Below, piece after piece: positions 42,950 through 51,884 of a stretch of DNA of 64,000 nucleotides. The first letter of the stretch is position 1, and the number at the start of each line of letters is the position of its first letter. Source of the DNA: Ralstonia sp. RRA (lineage in GTDB: Bacteria > Pseudomonadota > Gammaproteobacteria > Burkholderiales > Burkholderiaceae); the NCBI RefSeq assembly GCF_037023145.1, contig NZ_CP146094.1, positions 186,001 to 250,000 on the forward strand, in the 5' to 3' direction. The notes beneath the pieces were generated by a model. The model saw nothing but the letters and a program-made list of their open reading frames with translations, was not told where the DNA came from and made no database searches. The position numbers were made by a program, and so were the translations under genes.

Positions 42950-44197
42950 TCAGCTATTGGTAGCGATTACCAGGGGGAGCCCAAAAAGTTTCGCGTAGCC
43001 CTCGGCGTGGCGGTGCTGTAGAACAGGCTCTCCCGTGCCTTTTGTCCACCACAAATTGGACATCGCCACGATCAAATCCGGCTTTTCCCGCCCGATCGAG
43101 TAGAGCACCTCCCAGGGCAGATACTCTTCATAGCAGAAGAGAAAAAGTGCCCCTCTTCCGCCGATAGGCATCACCCCGCTGGAAAACCATTGGGCGGGAT
43201 AGTGATAACGAGATAGAGGGTTCCATTCGGCGACGGGCACCGTCTGGCGTGCCTGAAATTGAAGTTCGTGTACCCCGTCCGAGGTGTACTCGTACTCGCG
43301 CGCAATGTTGGCCATTCCGACGTCAGTCATCGCGTTTGCACCAAACACCACGCTCACCTTCTTCTGTGCAGCGGCCTGCTTGAGCATGATCTCAAGCACG
43401 CCATCTTCGGAAGAGTCATAGGTGCCTATGATGCTTTCTGGGAACACAATAACCTTTGCTCCCCGGGAAGCTTCATCATGGATGATCGTGCGCATCTTCA
43501 CGAGTGTTTCAGGAAGGGTATCTGGCGTTTGGACACCCCATTCCGTAGAAACGCCCACCCAATCTTCTGAACGTGCGAACGAAGCCTCCTCCAAGGGCGA
43601 AAAGACCAGCGCGACAACCACTGCAACGCCCACCGCTACCTGGCCAAAAAATCTGTGTGCGTAAGCGCCGAGCAACGTGGTGAAGCCAGCGCCCAAAGCA
43701 AGCCCCAACCACTTGGTTCCTGGGAACCAGAATCCCCAAGTGGCCACAAGCGACCCTGCCAAGAACGCTCCCAGCGGCGGATAGGTCCACAAGACGGTCC
43801 ATGCCATGACCGCAACCGCCTTTTTCTTTGGGCTTTGAGTGTCATTCGGATACAGCGCAGCAACGGTTGCACTGAAAATCAAACCGTAAGTGGCACCTGC
43901 TGCAAGCCCCAGAAGCCACGATCCGCCGAAGAAGGTACCGGCACCACCGAAGCCCATCAGGCCAATGTCGAGACCGTATCCCAACGCAAGACACCAGGCT
44001 TGCAAGCGGGATGTGCACATAACCATCACCACAGGGAAGAGTGCGGCCAACAAGGGCGCGGCATGCTCTCGCCAACTGAACGCACACATCGATGCTCCAA
44101 CCGCAAACGCGAGAAAGCACCCCGCAAGTTTGCTTTGGCCAAATGGCAACGCTGTCGCCCGCCACTGGCTGAAATTGCCCCAAGTCTTGCCGGCCAT
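42950..44197 (-). CDS. traB: TraB-like nitrilase-fold membrane protein (Lnt relative)
   Basis: 415 residues: about six or seven membrane helices in the first 210 residues, then a carbon-nitrogen hydrolase domain. FPESIIGTYDSSED holds the catalytic Glu and FCYEEYLPWEVL the catalytic Cys, as in apolipoprotein N-acyltransferase and the TraB proteins of Ti-type plasmids. Where Lnt has YDKxxLVPFGE with the catalytic Lys, this reads FQARQTVPVAEW, so the Lys is apparently replaced. Stand-alone gene after the bactofilin terminator. TraB affects transfer efficiency in other systems; the enzyme reaction here is uncertain. Confidence 0.75.
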   Translation of the reverse strand: MAGKTWGNFSQWRATALPFGQSKLAGCFLAFAVGASMCAFSWREHAAPLLAALFPVVMVMCTSRLQAWCLALGYGLDIGLMGFGGAGTFFGGSWLLGLAAGATYGLIFSATVAALYPNDTQSPKKKAVAVMAWTVLWTYPPLGAFLAGSLVATWGFWFPGTKWLGLALGAGFTTLLGAYAHRFFGQVAVGVAVVVALVFSPLEEASFARSEDWVGVSTEWGVQTPDTLPETLVKMRTIIHDEASRGAKVIVFPESIIGTYDSSEDGVLEIMLKQAAAQKKVSVVFGANAMTDVGMANIAREYEYTSDGVHELQFQARQTVPVAEWNPLSRYHYPAQWFSSGVMPIGGRGALFLFCYEEYLPWEVLYSIGREKPDLIVAMSNLWWTKGTGEPVLQHRHAEGYAKLFGLPLVIATNS

Positions 44198-44212
44198 AAA
44201 GATCCATTCCTC

Positions 44213-44250
44213 AAAAGCAAACCGCGGCGGATCTTGAGGTCCGCCGCGGT
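44213..44250 (-). terminator. Rho-independent terminator after the bactofilin gene
   Basis: Perfect 11-bp stem ACCGCGGCGGA/TCCGCCGCGGT with an 8-nt loop, followed on the minus strand by TTGCTTTT. Lies 15 bp after the bactofilin stop and ends that operon before traB. Confidence 0.88.
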
Positions 44251-44264
44251 CTATGTCTAGTCGT

Positions 44265-44882
44265 TCAGCCTACTGCCGCGACTTGTGCAGAGTCAGAAAT
44301 GACGACTCGCAATGCGGGTGCCTGCTGAGCTTGTGCCGGAGGCTGCGTAAAGTTGGCGACGGGCGACGGATCGTGCGTCAACGCCGGCGGTTGAGTGGAA
44401 CTCAGCTCTTCAAGATGGAGATCCTGCCCAGGCGTTCGCAAGCCTTCTCGAGCAAGCGGCTGCTGGTGAGTTACTTCACCTATGCGCTGAATCTGCCCGC
44501 TTACATTTGTCGCCGAGATCCCGTTGTGCTCGATGTTGGCGTGAATTTGGGCGGCGTGACTGATTGTCAGACCGTCAATCTTCTCGCAGCGAATCGTCGA
44601 TCGGTGGGAGGACGTTCCGACCTGGCCTAGAACAATGCAACGGCCTTTGGCCACGATATCGCCCTCAACAATGGCACTTGAGTCGATCAACAGCGTTCCG
44701 GACTCACTGATGACATTGCCTTTGACCACGCCACCAATGCGACCGCCTTCTTTCAATCTGAGCGCCCCTTCGATAGTGGCGCCGGCTGGCAGTACCGCTG
44801 TGATCTTTTCCTTTACGGGATCGATGCTCAGCACGCACGACACCGTTTCAGATGCTTGATCATTCATGGGGGTGATGTTCAT
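44265..44882 (-). CDS. Bactofilin (polymer-forming cytoskeletal protein)
   Basis: 205 residues. Residues ~28-125 show the beta-helix repeat pattern of PF04519: PAGATIEGALRLKEGGRIGG, VVKGNVISESGTLLIDSSAI, VEGDIVAKGRCIVLGQV, ISHAAQIHANIEH. A Pro/Gln/Ala-rich C-terminal tail follows. Bactofilins polymerise without nucleotide and scaffold envelope machines. The ATG overlaps the previous gene by 4 nt, so it is coupled to the single-span Pro-rich protein, perhaps its membrane anchor (inference). Confidence 0.85.
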   Translation of the reverse strand: MNITPMNDQASETVSCVLSIDPVKEKITAVLPAGATIEGALRLKEGGRIGGVVKGNVISESGTLLIDSSAIVEGDIVAKGRCIVLGQVGTSSHRSTIRCEKIDGLTISHAAQIHANIEHNGISATNVSGQIQRIGEVTHQQPLAREGLRTPGQDLHLEELSSTQPPALTHDPSPVANFTQPPAQAQQAPALRVVISDSAQVAAVG

Positions 44883-45775
44883 TTTGACTCCTTACCTTTA
44901 CTGAATTGGCCGCCAACCAAGATCGGCGAGTTCTGCTCCGCTGCCGGCGCCTCGTGCGGTTGCGGCCGCACAGGAGCCTCCTGATGCACTACGCGAGGCC
45001 TCACGATCTTCGGAGCAGCAGGCAGGGGCACAAGCGGCGCCCGTTCAATGAGAGCTTGGGGAACCGGTTGAACTTCGGCTTTTTTCACCGGCTGGGCCTC
45101 CACCGCGACGGGAGCCGGCGCAGCAGCCTGAGCCGGTGGCGCCACCGGGGCATTCGCCTGTTGAGGTCCTGTAGGCGCTGAGGCGAACGGTTGCACCGCC
45201 GAAGCTTGGCTGTGAACCTCCACTGGGGCTGCCGGCTGCGTCGGTGGAATGACAGCAGCTGCTTGCGTGACCACTGCAGACGCTGCAGAAGGGGTCACAG
45301 CTGAAGCCGGAGCCTGTGTGACGGCCCCACCAGCAACTAAAGTTGGCGGAGTGCTTGAGGTCGCAGACGACCTCGTCTCGTTATGAACCGTCGGGAGAAA
45401 ACCCTTAAAAAACTTCCATCCGTCGCGCATGTAGATGGTGCCGGCCGTGAACGCAAGCGCTCCGACGCATCCAACTGTCAACGCAACCCGCAGGCGCTCC
45501 GCGCTCAGCGGTTTCATGACGAATACCCCCCCCAGCTTTCGCCATCCCGTCTTAGCAGTGAGGCTTCGCGCTTGCCTGGAGCCGTCCTCAGGCTTTGCGA
45601 ACATCACTTCAGGCTTGGGCGCTGGTGGTAACGGCCCCAATCGAGGCGCGGCCGCATTCGCCGCAGTCGCCTTGGATTGAAAAGGCGGTCGTGTGGGGGT
45701 ACCTCCAACAAACTGTTCGAGACGCACCGTAATGGATGAGCCGATCACCCTCGCGTCTAGTTCTTCAAAGGCCAT
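44879..45775 (-). CDS. Single-span proline/alanine-rich envelope protein
   Basis: 298 residues. Cytoplasmic ~115 residues, one membrane segment (RVALTVGCVGALAFTAGTIY), then ~165 residues of Pro/Ala/Val/Gln-rich periplasmic sequence, suited to span the envelope in the manner of TonB or DotF/IcmG-like proteins. AAGGAG precedes the ATG. Coupled to the bactofilin gene. No enzymatic domain visible. Confidence 0.65.
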   Translation of the reverse strand: MAFEELDARVIGSSITVRLEQFVGGTPTRPPFQSKATAANAAAPRLGPLPPAPKPEVMFAKPEDGSRQARSLTAKTGWRKLGGVFVMKPLSAERLRVALTVGCVGALAFTAGTIYMRDGWKFFKGFLPTVHNETRSSATSSTPPTLVAGGAVTQAPASAVTPSAASAVVTQAAAVIPPTQPAAPVEVHSQASAVQPFASAPTGPQQANAPVAPPAQAAAPAPVAVEAQPVKKAEVQPVPQALIERAPLVPLPAAPKIVRPRVVHQEAPVRPQPHEAPAAEQNSPILVGGQFSKGKESK

Positions 45776-45793
45776 AGTGCTCCTTGCGATGTA

Positions 45794-47065
45794 TCAAAAA
45801 CCTGTCCCGCCTGCTACTGCACGCGGCATTTCCGGGATACCGGCCAAGGAGGCCGCAGTTACCCTTCCAAGTGCGCACCCCCGCACCGATGGAACCATCG
45901 GGACAGGCGTCGGCACATCTGCATCTGCGGGCGCAACGAGATGCAGCATTTCGGATTTCAAGTTGCTTTCAGCGCCCTTGGCCGACAATTCAGCACTAGG
46001 AGCTAGGCGCTCGTTCAGAGAGGTAACGCTGGTAGCAGCTTGCACAGCTTTACGCATCCGGAACCTCGCCCCCCCTTTTGGAGGGGGAAGCGGCGGAGCC
46101 GCCTCGAGATCAGCAATCGGCTGGTCGCCACCGGCGACAGCTTCCGAGGTGTGACCATCTGCATTAACGGCCACAAGCTGCAAAGATTGAGAAGCATGTT
46201 CTCCACGAGAAGCTGCTCGTCGACGGCCGTAAAAGTCCTGAACCTGGCCGAAGTCTTCCGGAGGCGCAAACTGAGACTGAGCCTTCAACTGGAGAAGAGC
46301 CTCCTCCATCGCGCCTTGGTCAAAGCCTGCTTCTTTCTGCTGACGCTCGTATTCCATCGCCACCTTCACCGCTTCATTTGGATTGATATCCCGGAGAACG
46401 AGATCGGCGTAAAACACAGATGAGTTGTCGGAGTCGGCGGACACGGTGTTGCGCATTTTCAGCGTCATCGGAATGCCGGTCAGGCGATTCCCAAACGCAG
46501 CATGCATTGAGTGAACCTTTGTAACGAGCGTTTGCGCCGTGTTCCTTCCAGCGGAATGGAGAACAAACACCGAGAACGGATCGTCTTGCCCCTCAATTCG
46601 AAAAATCAACGATGTGCGACGTTGGCACTGCACTTCCTGCGTGTTTCCGAAGGGGCAACGTTCGCATCCTGGACAGGCCGTTGCGACTGTTCGCTGGTCG
46701 CTCTCGAGGCGAACAGCGCTCTCCCCGTTGCCGACACACACTCGTCTACCATCCACAAGACTACGGGCTTCTAGTTGCTGGGTAAGCAGCAGCTTGGGGT
46801 TGTTGTAAGGCAGCGTGATTGGAATCTCGCGCAACTTCAATTCACCAGTCGCTGTGCCTGCATGGCCGTCTAACTTGAGCCTGTTGTGAAGCTTGTCGTG
46901 GATGGGATGCTTTGCCCAGCTGCCGTCGGCATTGCGTTCGCGGTTGTGCACTTCGAAGTAATCGAAATGCACCAGATAGTCCTCTGCGCCACCCAATCCA
47001 GGGCGAGTCTCGCCCATTCGCACGGTGCCAAGAATTGGGGTATCAAATTCGAGACCGGTGATCAC
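45794..47065 (-). CDS. Gp3/RDF-like zinc-binding protein
   Basis: 423 residues from a GTG at 47065 with AGGAG ahead. The N-terminal 230 residues match the 'hydrolase or metal-binding protein'/recombination-directionality-factor-like family on many plasmids and phages (PF18897 type): ITGLEFDTPILGTVRMG, LREIPITLPYNNPKLLLTQQ, VCVGNGESAVR, the Cys cluster CPGCERCPFG...C, and FGNRLTGIPMTLKMR. A variable helical and Pro-rich tail follows. Function in plasmid biology is not established; an RDF role with the integrase at 61420 is speculation. Confidence 0.7.
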   Translation of the reverse strand: MITGLEFDTPILGTVRMGETRPGLGGAEDYLVHFDYFEVHNRERNADGSWAKHPIHDKLHNRLKLDGHAGTATGELKLREIPITLPYNNPKLLLTQQLEARSLVDGRRVCVGNGESAVRLESDQRTVATACPGCERCPFGNTQEVQCQRRTSLIFRIEGQDDPFSVFVLHSAGRNTAQTLVTKVHSMHAAFGNRLTGIPMTLKMRNTVSADSDNSSVFYADLVLRDINPNEAVKVAMEYERQQKEAGFDQGAMEEALLQLKAQSQFAPPEDFGQVQDFYGRRRAASRGEHASQSLQLVAVNADGHTSEAVAGGDQPIADLEAAPPLPPPKGGARFRMRKAVQAATSVTSLNERLAPSAELSAKGAESNLKSEMLHLVAPADADVPTPVPMVPSVRGCALGRVTAASLAGIPEMPRAVAGGTGF

Positions 47066-47131
47066 GTCATTCTCCTGTAGGTCGCTTGAGACAATTTCAA
47101 CAGACCGCGCGTCAATTTCTAGCCCTCGCGT

Positions 47132-47893
47132 TCAATGTCGTGTCTCAAGCCCCCAAACGGCCGCTTTTCCCGTTAGGAATCGAATGCTCTCATCGATTCC
47201 GGCGATTTCGGCTCCGATATCCGCTCCGCTTCTCGCTGGTACTTCGATAACGTTCACGCCACTACTGTTATGAAGATGAACTCGGAATCCCTGACTCATC
47301 GTCGTGACAGTGACGCCTTCAATCGCTGCACCGTCCCCTAGCGCCCCCTCGATACGGCGTGTACCAGCACCAAGCAACATCCTGCGAGCGTCGTCGATAG
47401 CCTTGTCGATCCATTGAATCTGGCCAATGGCGGCACCTTGGAACTCCTCCACATGAAAGCCCAAGTAGCCCTGCAACTTCGCATGTATGCTTTGCCAAAC
47501 ATCGGGAGCAGGCAGGCTGAATCGTGACGCTCCGGTGGTCGCCCGGGCTACGACTCCAATGGCGATGACGACCAGCGGCCATTCGTCACCAGGACCCACT
47601 GCGTGAACGTACTTCTCGATTCTCGCGGTCTTTCCCTTCATCGTCATTGCGACCATCTCCCTCTCAAAGTTGCGCATGGACGCTGGAGAGATCACGGTCG
47701 TACCTTGAAGAGAGATAAAGCGGTCTAGCGTCCTCACCTTGTAGGGCGTCGTCGCGCGCATCAACAGTGCAAGTTCCTCCATGAACCGATACTGCCCCTT
47801 AGCCGACTCAGTGCGACATTTGCGTTGGCGAGGCAGCAGAATCGGCACCCCGAAAAGTGCGCCGCTGAAGGTTTCGAGAGGTTTGTTCGTCAT
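47132..47893 (-). CDS. Protein of unknown function
   Basis: 253 residues, soluble, with VISPASMRNFEREMVAMTMK, EWPLVVIAIGVVARATTG and GFRVHLHNSSGVNVIEVPAR segments. It starts 2 bp after the stop of the 133-residue gene, so both are one unit. Not recognised. Confidence 0.6.
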   Translation of the reverse strand: MTNKPLETFSGALFGVPILLPRQRKCRTESAKGQYRFMEELALLMRATTPYKVRTLDRFISLQGTTVISPASMRNFEREMVAMTMKGKTARIEKYVHAVGPGDEWPLVVIAIGVVARATTGASRFSLPAPDVWQSIHAKLQGYLGFHVEEFQGAAIGQIQWIDKAIDDARRMLLGAGTRRIEGALGDGAAIEGVTVTTMSQGFRVHLHNSSGVNVIEVPARSGADIGAEIAGIDESIRFLTGKAAVWGLETRH

Positions 47894-47894
47894 G

Positions 47895-48296
47895 TCAGAT
47901 CCCCAGGACGTTCATCGGCTTGGCATGCGCAAGCATGTTCGGCACGCCGCGAAGCAACCCGACCTTTCGGCAGATCGCATCGATCTCGGATTTCGGAACT
48001 GAGGGAAACAAGCCGCAGATTTCGCGAAAGCCTGTGGCTCCGGCAGTAACTACCTTGCCCTGCTCGTCTTTCAGCGTAATCAGAGTCGGAAACTTCTCGG
48101 AGGCTGCGAGCAAGACGGCAAGAGCCTTTGATCGCAGTAGGGGTGGGTTCCCTAGATTGTTGTAGACCGCGCGGACCTCGTTGCAGAAGTCTGTCTGTGT
48201 GACAAAGTTGACCTCGGCTAGCTCGAGAAAGGTGTTTTTCACATACGCCTGCAGAGCAGGCGATTTGGGGCGAGAGAGTGTGTTCAGTCGTTTCAT
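47895..48296 (-). CDS. Protein of unknown function
   Basis: 133 residues: helical N-terminus (YVKNTFLELAEVNFVTQTDF), ALAVLLAASEKFPTLITLKD, and a C-terminal GFREICGLFPSVPKSEIDAI segment. Precedes and is coupled to the 253-residue gene. Weak ribosome site. The divergent nuclease gene starts 125 bp away, so promoters for both lie in 48297-48420. Confidence 0.55.
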   Translation of the reverse strand: MKRLNTLSRPKSPALQAYVKNTFLELAEVNFVTQTDFCNEVRAVYNNLGNPPLLRSKALAVLLAASEKFPTLITLKDEQGKVVTAGATGFREICGLFPSVPKSEIDAICRKVGLLRGVPNMLAHAKPMNVLGI

Positions 48297-48420
48297 GCAG
48301 CCAACGATACCGAACCTTCCTCCAGTTTCTATCCCCGCTGTTCAAGGTGCCTGACGCCAGAAAGGGGCTTGAATCGGAGTAATGGCCCTGTACGCTGATC
48401 TCAGACTTTCGAGGTGTGAG

Positions 48421-49326
48421 ATGAATGCGTTCCCCAATATGATGCAAAGAGCAAACCTTCCGGCCTGGCGAGGTAAGAAAAAGGCGGTCTTTGGCGTGGA
48501 TAGGGACAGCTACTCGATGGCCGTCACCGACGAGGAGTACCACTCTGACCGTGACTACGTGTCGTCGACGCAGCTGAAGTCGATCCTCAAGACCCCAAAG
48601 CATTTTCTCGCGGCTGTTCAAGGGGCCGGCAAGGACAAGCAAGTGTTGGAATTCGGTCGCCTTGCGCATATGGCCGTGTTTGAGCCGTGGCGATTTGAGG
48701 ACGTGGTGCTGCCCTATGACGGCGAGTTTGACCGACGCCTTCGTAGCTGCAAGACGTTTATCGCTGATCATCCGAACCATACTGTCATTGGGCAGGACAA
48801 ATTCGACGCACTCCTGTCCATGCGCAAGGCAGTTCGAGAACACTATTTTCGCGGCCGCACTCTTGGAGAGTGGTTTGACGAAGGGGAGTCGGAAAAGGCG
48901 ATCTACTTTGTTGAGCGGGTAACGAATGTCAAATGCCGGGTCAAGGTAGATAACCTGCACCCCGAGTTCATCTTCGATCTGAAGTCGACCGTCGACGTTC
49001 GACCCGCAGCATTCAACGGCTCTGTCCACGCTTACCATTACGATCTGTCGGCGTTCATATACCAGACGGGCGTCCAGTACTTTACTGGTGAGGAGAGGCC
49101 ATTCGTCTTCATTGCGGTTGAGAAGGAAGCGCCCTACAGCGTCATGACCTACACCGCAGGAGACTCCCTGCTCGACAACGGTGCTCAGAAGTTCGAGGAC
49201 GGCCTTAATCGGTTGAACCATGCACGCGCGCATGATTCTTGGCCGGGGTACGCGGGAGACTATGTTCTCGAAGTGGATCGGTGGCACGAATACCAATCCA
49301 ACCACGACATCCTGGCCTCGGCCTAG
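48421..49326 (+). CDS. RecE/lambda-exonuclease-like PD-(D/E)XK nuclease
   Basis: 301 residues from the ATG at 48421 (GAGGTG ahead); an upstream ATG at 48382 is less likely. The region YVSSTQLKSILKTPKHFLAA, EFGRLAHMAVFEP and the catalytic stretch CRVKVDNLHPEFIFDLKSTV ... YHYDLSAFIYQTGVQYF follow the DUF3799/RecE pattern with Asp, Glu/Asp-x-Lys and downstream Tyr/Gln. Degrades one strand to make 3' tails for single-strand annealing. No Bet/RecT annealase was found in the window. Confidence 0.8.
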   Translation: MNAFPNMMQRANLPAWRGKKKAVFGVDRDSYSMAVTDEEYHSDRDYVSSTQLKSILKTPKHFLAAVQGAGKDKQVLEFGRLAHMAVFEPWRFEDVVLPYDGEFDRRLRSCKTFIADHPNHTVIGQDKFDALLSMRKAVREHYFRGRTLGEWFDEGESEKAIYFVERVTNVKCRVKVDNLHPEFIFDLKSTVDVRPAAFNGSVHAYHYDLSAFIYQTGVQYFTGEERPFVFIAVEKEAPYSVMTYTAGDSLLDNGAQKFEDGLNRLNHARAHDSWPGYAGDYVLEVDRWHEYQSNHDILASA

Positions 49327-49907
49327 CCTGCCCATGTTCTGAGTCTCCCGCTGTCTACATGGACAAACTGCTTGGTCGCGTAATAGCCAACACCGCCACC
49401 GCGGAGGTATAGCCCCAACCTTGCCAAGTACTCTGTTGGGACGTCGGGTACACGTATATCGGCTGCCCGGCCGACCAGGTGCATGGAATTCCGAGCTGAA
49501 CCTTCAGTTCTTCCGTTCGTCGCTTGCGTTCGGTACCCTGATGTGACGACGATTGGACGTTCGATCCCTGCCTGCGCGAACCAGCCGTAGACTCCGCACA
49601 GAATGTCCAAGAGGGTGGGATTCATCTGAACCACCGCGCCGGCGCGAACGTCTCGAAGCAACGTGCAGCATTGGACATAAGCATCGACAACGAGCTTTCC
49701 GTCTGCCCAATAGACGGTTCTGACTTCTTCCCCTGTTTCTTTGCGTCTCAGCCACAGGGCCCGCGGTCGGGACCAGTAGTCATCCCGCGCTTGCGCAAAG
49801 ATGGCTGGAGCATAGGCCGCCGCCGCCACTAAAGTCGCGCTCTGTAGAAAGCGTCGACGTGGCAGGCTCGTGATCGGCGAAGGGGCGGGATGGGAAAGAT
49901 CTTCCAT
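49323..49907 (-). CDS. Tat-exported DUF882 (M15-like) peptidase-related protein
   Basis: 194 residues. A Tat signal (RRRFLQSATLVAAAAYAPAI) leads to a periplasmic domain with VVTSGYRTQATN, SMHLVGRAADIRVP (His and Asp zinc ligands) and FVHVDSGRLRTW (His), the DUF882/YcbK pattern of peptidoglycan L,D-endopeptidase relatives. Its 3' end overlaps the convergent nuclease gene by 4 nt. Could open the cell wall for the mating channel, a job VirB1 does elsewhere; no VirB1 was found here, so this is a plausible substitute (inference). Confidence 0.82.
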   Translation of the reverse strand: MEDLSHPAPSPITSLPRRRFLQSATLVAAAAYAPAIFAQARDDYWSRPRALWLRRKETGEEVRTVYWADGKLVVDAYVQCCTLLRDVRAGAVVQMNPTLLDILCGVYGWFAQAGIERPIVVTSGYRTQATNGRTEGSARNSMHLVGRAADIRVPDVPTEYLARLGLYLRGGGVGYYATKQFVHVDSGRLRTWAG

Positions 49908-50021
49908 TCCGCTATTTTTTTCGGACTAGCCAAAGTCAGCCAGCGCGAAACGGTACGCATCAGGGGTAGCTTTCGCGTACGAGTTCTCGCGCCCAGCGCT
50001 CTAGCTGGTCTGCACACAAAA

Positions 50022-50051
50022 AAAGGGAGGAAGCCTCAGCTTCCTCCCTTT
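50022..50051 (-). terminator. Terminator after the 66-residue gene
   Basis: 13-bp stem AAAGGGAGGAAGC/GCTTCCTCCCTTT with a CTCA loop, flanked by T-rich runs on both strands, so it may work in both directions. It ends the small gene at 50057-50257. Confidence 0.88.
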
Positions 50052-50056
50052 CTTTT

Positions 50057-50257
50057 CTACGCGTGATGATCGTGCGGGTTGTGTTCGGCGTAGTACGCCG
50101 CGTCTTCCGCCGCATGCGTTCGACGCTCCACTTCATCAGTCAACTGTTCTTCGCTCGATGAACGCTTCCTTTTCGAAGAAGAGTCTTGATCAAAGAAGCC
50201 GACGAAGAAGCAGAAAAGCACGAACAGACCCACTGCCCAATTGAACAATGTCTTCAT
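50057..50257 (-). CDS. Small single-span membrane protein
   Basis: 66 residues from the ATG at 50257 (GAGGAG ahead): MKTLFNWAVGLFVLFCFFVG, then a charged tail with SSSKRKRSSSEEQL and His-rich end (EHNPHDHHA). Own leader motif and terminator, hence a complete mono-cistronic unit. Function unknown. Confidence 0.6.
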   Translation of the reverse strand: MKTLFNWAVGLFVLFCFFVGFFDQDSSSKRKRSSSEEQLTDEVERRTHAAEDAAYYAEHNPHDHHA

Positions 50258-50284
50258 AGCTACTCCTCGAAAAGTGGAGCAGCT

Positions 50285-50325
50285 CGACCGCGGGGTACGA
50301 GTGCCCCACGGGTCGGTTATCCGGT
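50285..50325 (-). ncRNA. Repeated leader motif (copy before the 66-residue gene)
   Basis: On the minus strand AACCGACCC-GT-GGGG is followed by CCCCGCGG, with GACC...GGTC able to close the structure. It ends ~28 nt before the ATG at 50257. Least typical of the nine copies in its second half. Confidence 0.5.
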
Positions 50326-50444
50326 CGCCCGAATTGGCTGGTTCCCCAGCTGGTCGTTTGAAACACGAATGGTCGGTCTCAATTTGAGCACACATCGTAG
50401 CCGACCAACTGCGAACTGGCAACGAGCCGGTTCTTGCTGAGAAG

Positions 50445-51118
50445 TTATCAACAGGGCGCTGCTGGTAGGTAACCACTTCTAAGGGCCACCATGAAGAGTT
50501 TGTTCTTTTAGTTTAGAAGAACATCCTTTGTTTACTTGTTTACGGGTCGAGAACTGGCTTCGCGCAAGCGTTGGCAGCTCAGAAGGTAACCTAGTCTATG
50601 GACTTAGGCACCTTCCACACGGCACCTATCGCTTGTCAGGTTACTGACTTCACAAGAGCCAGGTATCCAGTTCTCGTAATTTGGGCCGGGGCAAGGCCGG
50701 TAGACCTGGTTACCTATAACCGTCGATGCCTATCCATTGTGCAACTCACCCACCTTCCCTTGAAGCGGGCTGCCAAACCTGTGCCGTCGCGTCTTAAGCG
50801 GCGCTTCAATCTGTTCTGAGTGGTAATAGGTAACCAGATCTACTAGGTGGGACTGATCTGGGATGCGCTGAGTGACGCATGCTGGCGGCTCTGTGGGCCT
50901 CTCACCACAGCGGCTTCCTTTCGGCACTGCACATCGTGATTTGTCAGCCTAGATACGAGCTTTTCAGCGGCTCGCCTGACAAGTAACCACTTTCACGCTC
51001 TCTCGGGAGTTGGCCGCCCTTCCCGTGCCGCTCTTCCAGTAAGGGGTAGAGGTGGTTACCAATGGCCTCCAGAGAGGCAAAAAGAGAAGGTTCTCCGTTC
51101 GATAGGTAACCATTTCTA
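50445..51118. other. oriV: Iteron origin of the Rep_3 replicon
   Basis: Seven iteron-like sites with consensus TAGGTAACCANNTCTA in both orientations: plus strand 50467-50482, 50584-50599, 50827-50842, 50981-50996 and 51103-51118; minus strand 50701-50718 and 51047-51062. A near-consensus DnaA box TTATCAACA lies at 50445-50453, and an AT-rich patch at 50495-50545 could melt first. Directly upstream of the Rep_3-type gene. No gene is convincing inside. Confidence 0.8.
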
Positions 51119-51884
51119 CAATCCGCTGAACGCTCCCCTGCCTTCGGTAGAAGTGGCCCGTAGGCCATTCGGCGCTGTCATGCTGTCCAGCTCAAATTCG
51201 AATTTGTGGGGGTATGGCGCTTCTTTTCGGCTTTTTCCAAGTCCTGTCAACGGGTATCTTCACAGTCTCCGCTTCCAGATGGGAAGTAGTTTCGAAACCA
51301 ACCAAGCTTAGCCATCAGCTTTCACTCGTCGTCCGTCCTCTATGAAGTCGGATCTTCAACCGAGCGTTGCTATACGGTGGAATCGAGCATTGGGCACCGA
51401 GTTCGACAAGGGTATGAGCGTTCAAGCTAGTGGGTCGATCACACAGTTGCCTGCGCCTCAGCAGGCTGCACTGCTTCCTATGGTGAAGCGTGGTAGCCCC
51501 GTCACCATGCGCAAGGCGCGCGAAGCCATCTTCGTTTTCCCAGACAGGCCCCTGTCAGTCCTGCAGCAACGACTCTTCAACTCTTGCGTCTACTTTGCGC
51601 AGCGGCAGCCCGAACTCCACAGCTGGAAGGTTCTGATTTCTGAGCTCGAGCACGTCATTGGCTATAAAGATTCGAGCAACCGCCGTTATGTCATGGGCGA
51701 GTTACTTAGCCTCATGAAGGAGCATGTGGTTTGGGATGCGACCACGAACCCGTTGGACCGCAAGATTTCAGCCTCGACGTTGCTTGCTGATGTGACGCAC
51801 TTGGTCGACCAAAAAGCGTTCGAGTTCTCGTTCAGCCCGAAGCTTCGGGAAGCTCTTCTTGATCCCAAAATTTGGCAGCGCATC

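Noticed and set aside
47890..49335. Long minus-strand open frame of 481 codons
   Set aside because: It runs antisense to the RecE-like nuclease and through the 133-residue gene. Its composition is Arg/His-rich without motifs, and both overlapped genes have better ribosome sites and recognisable features.
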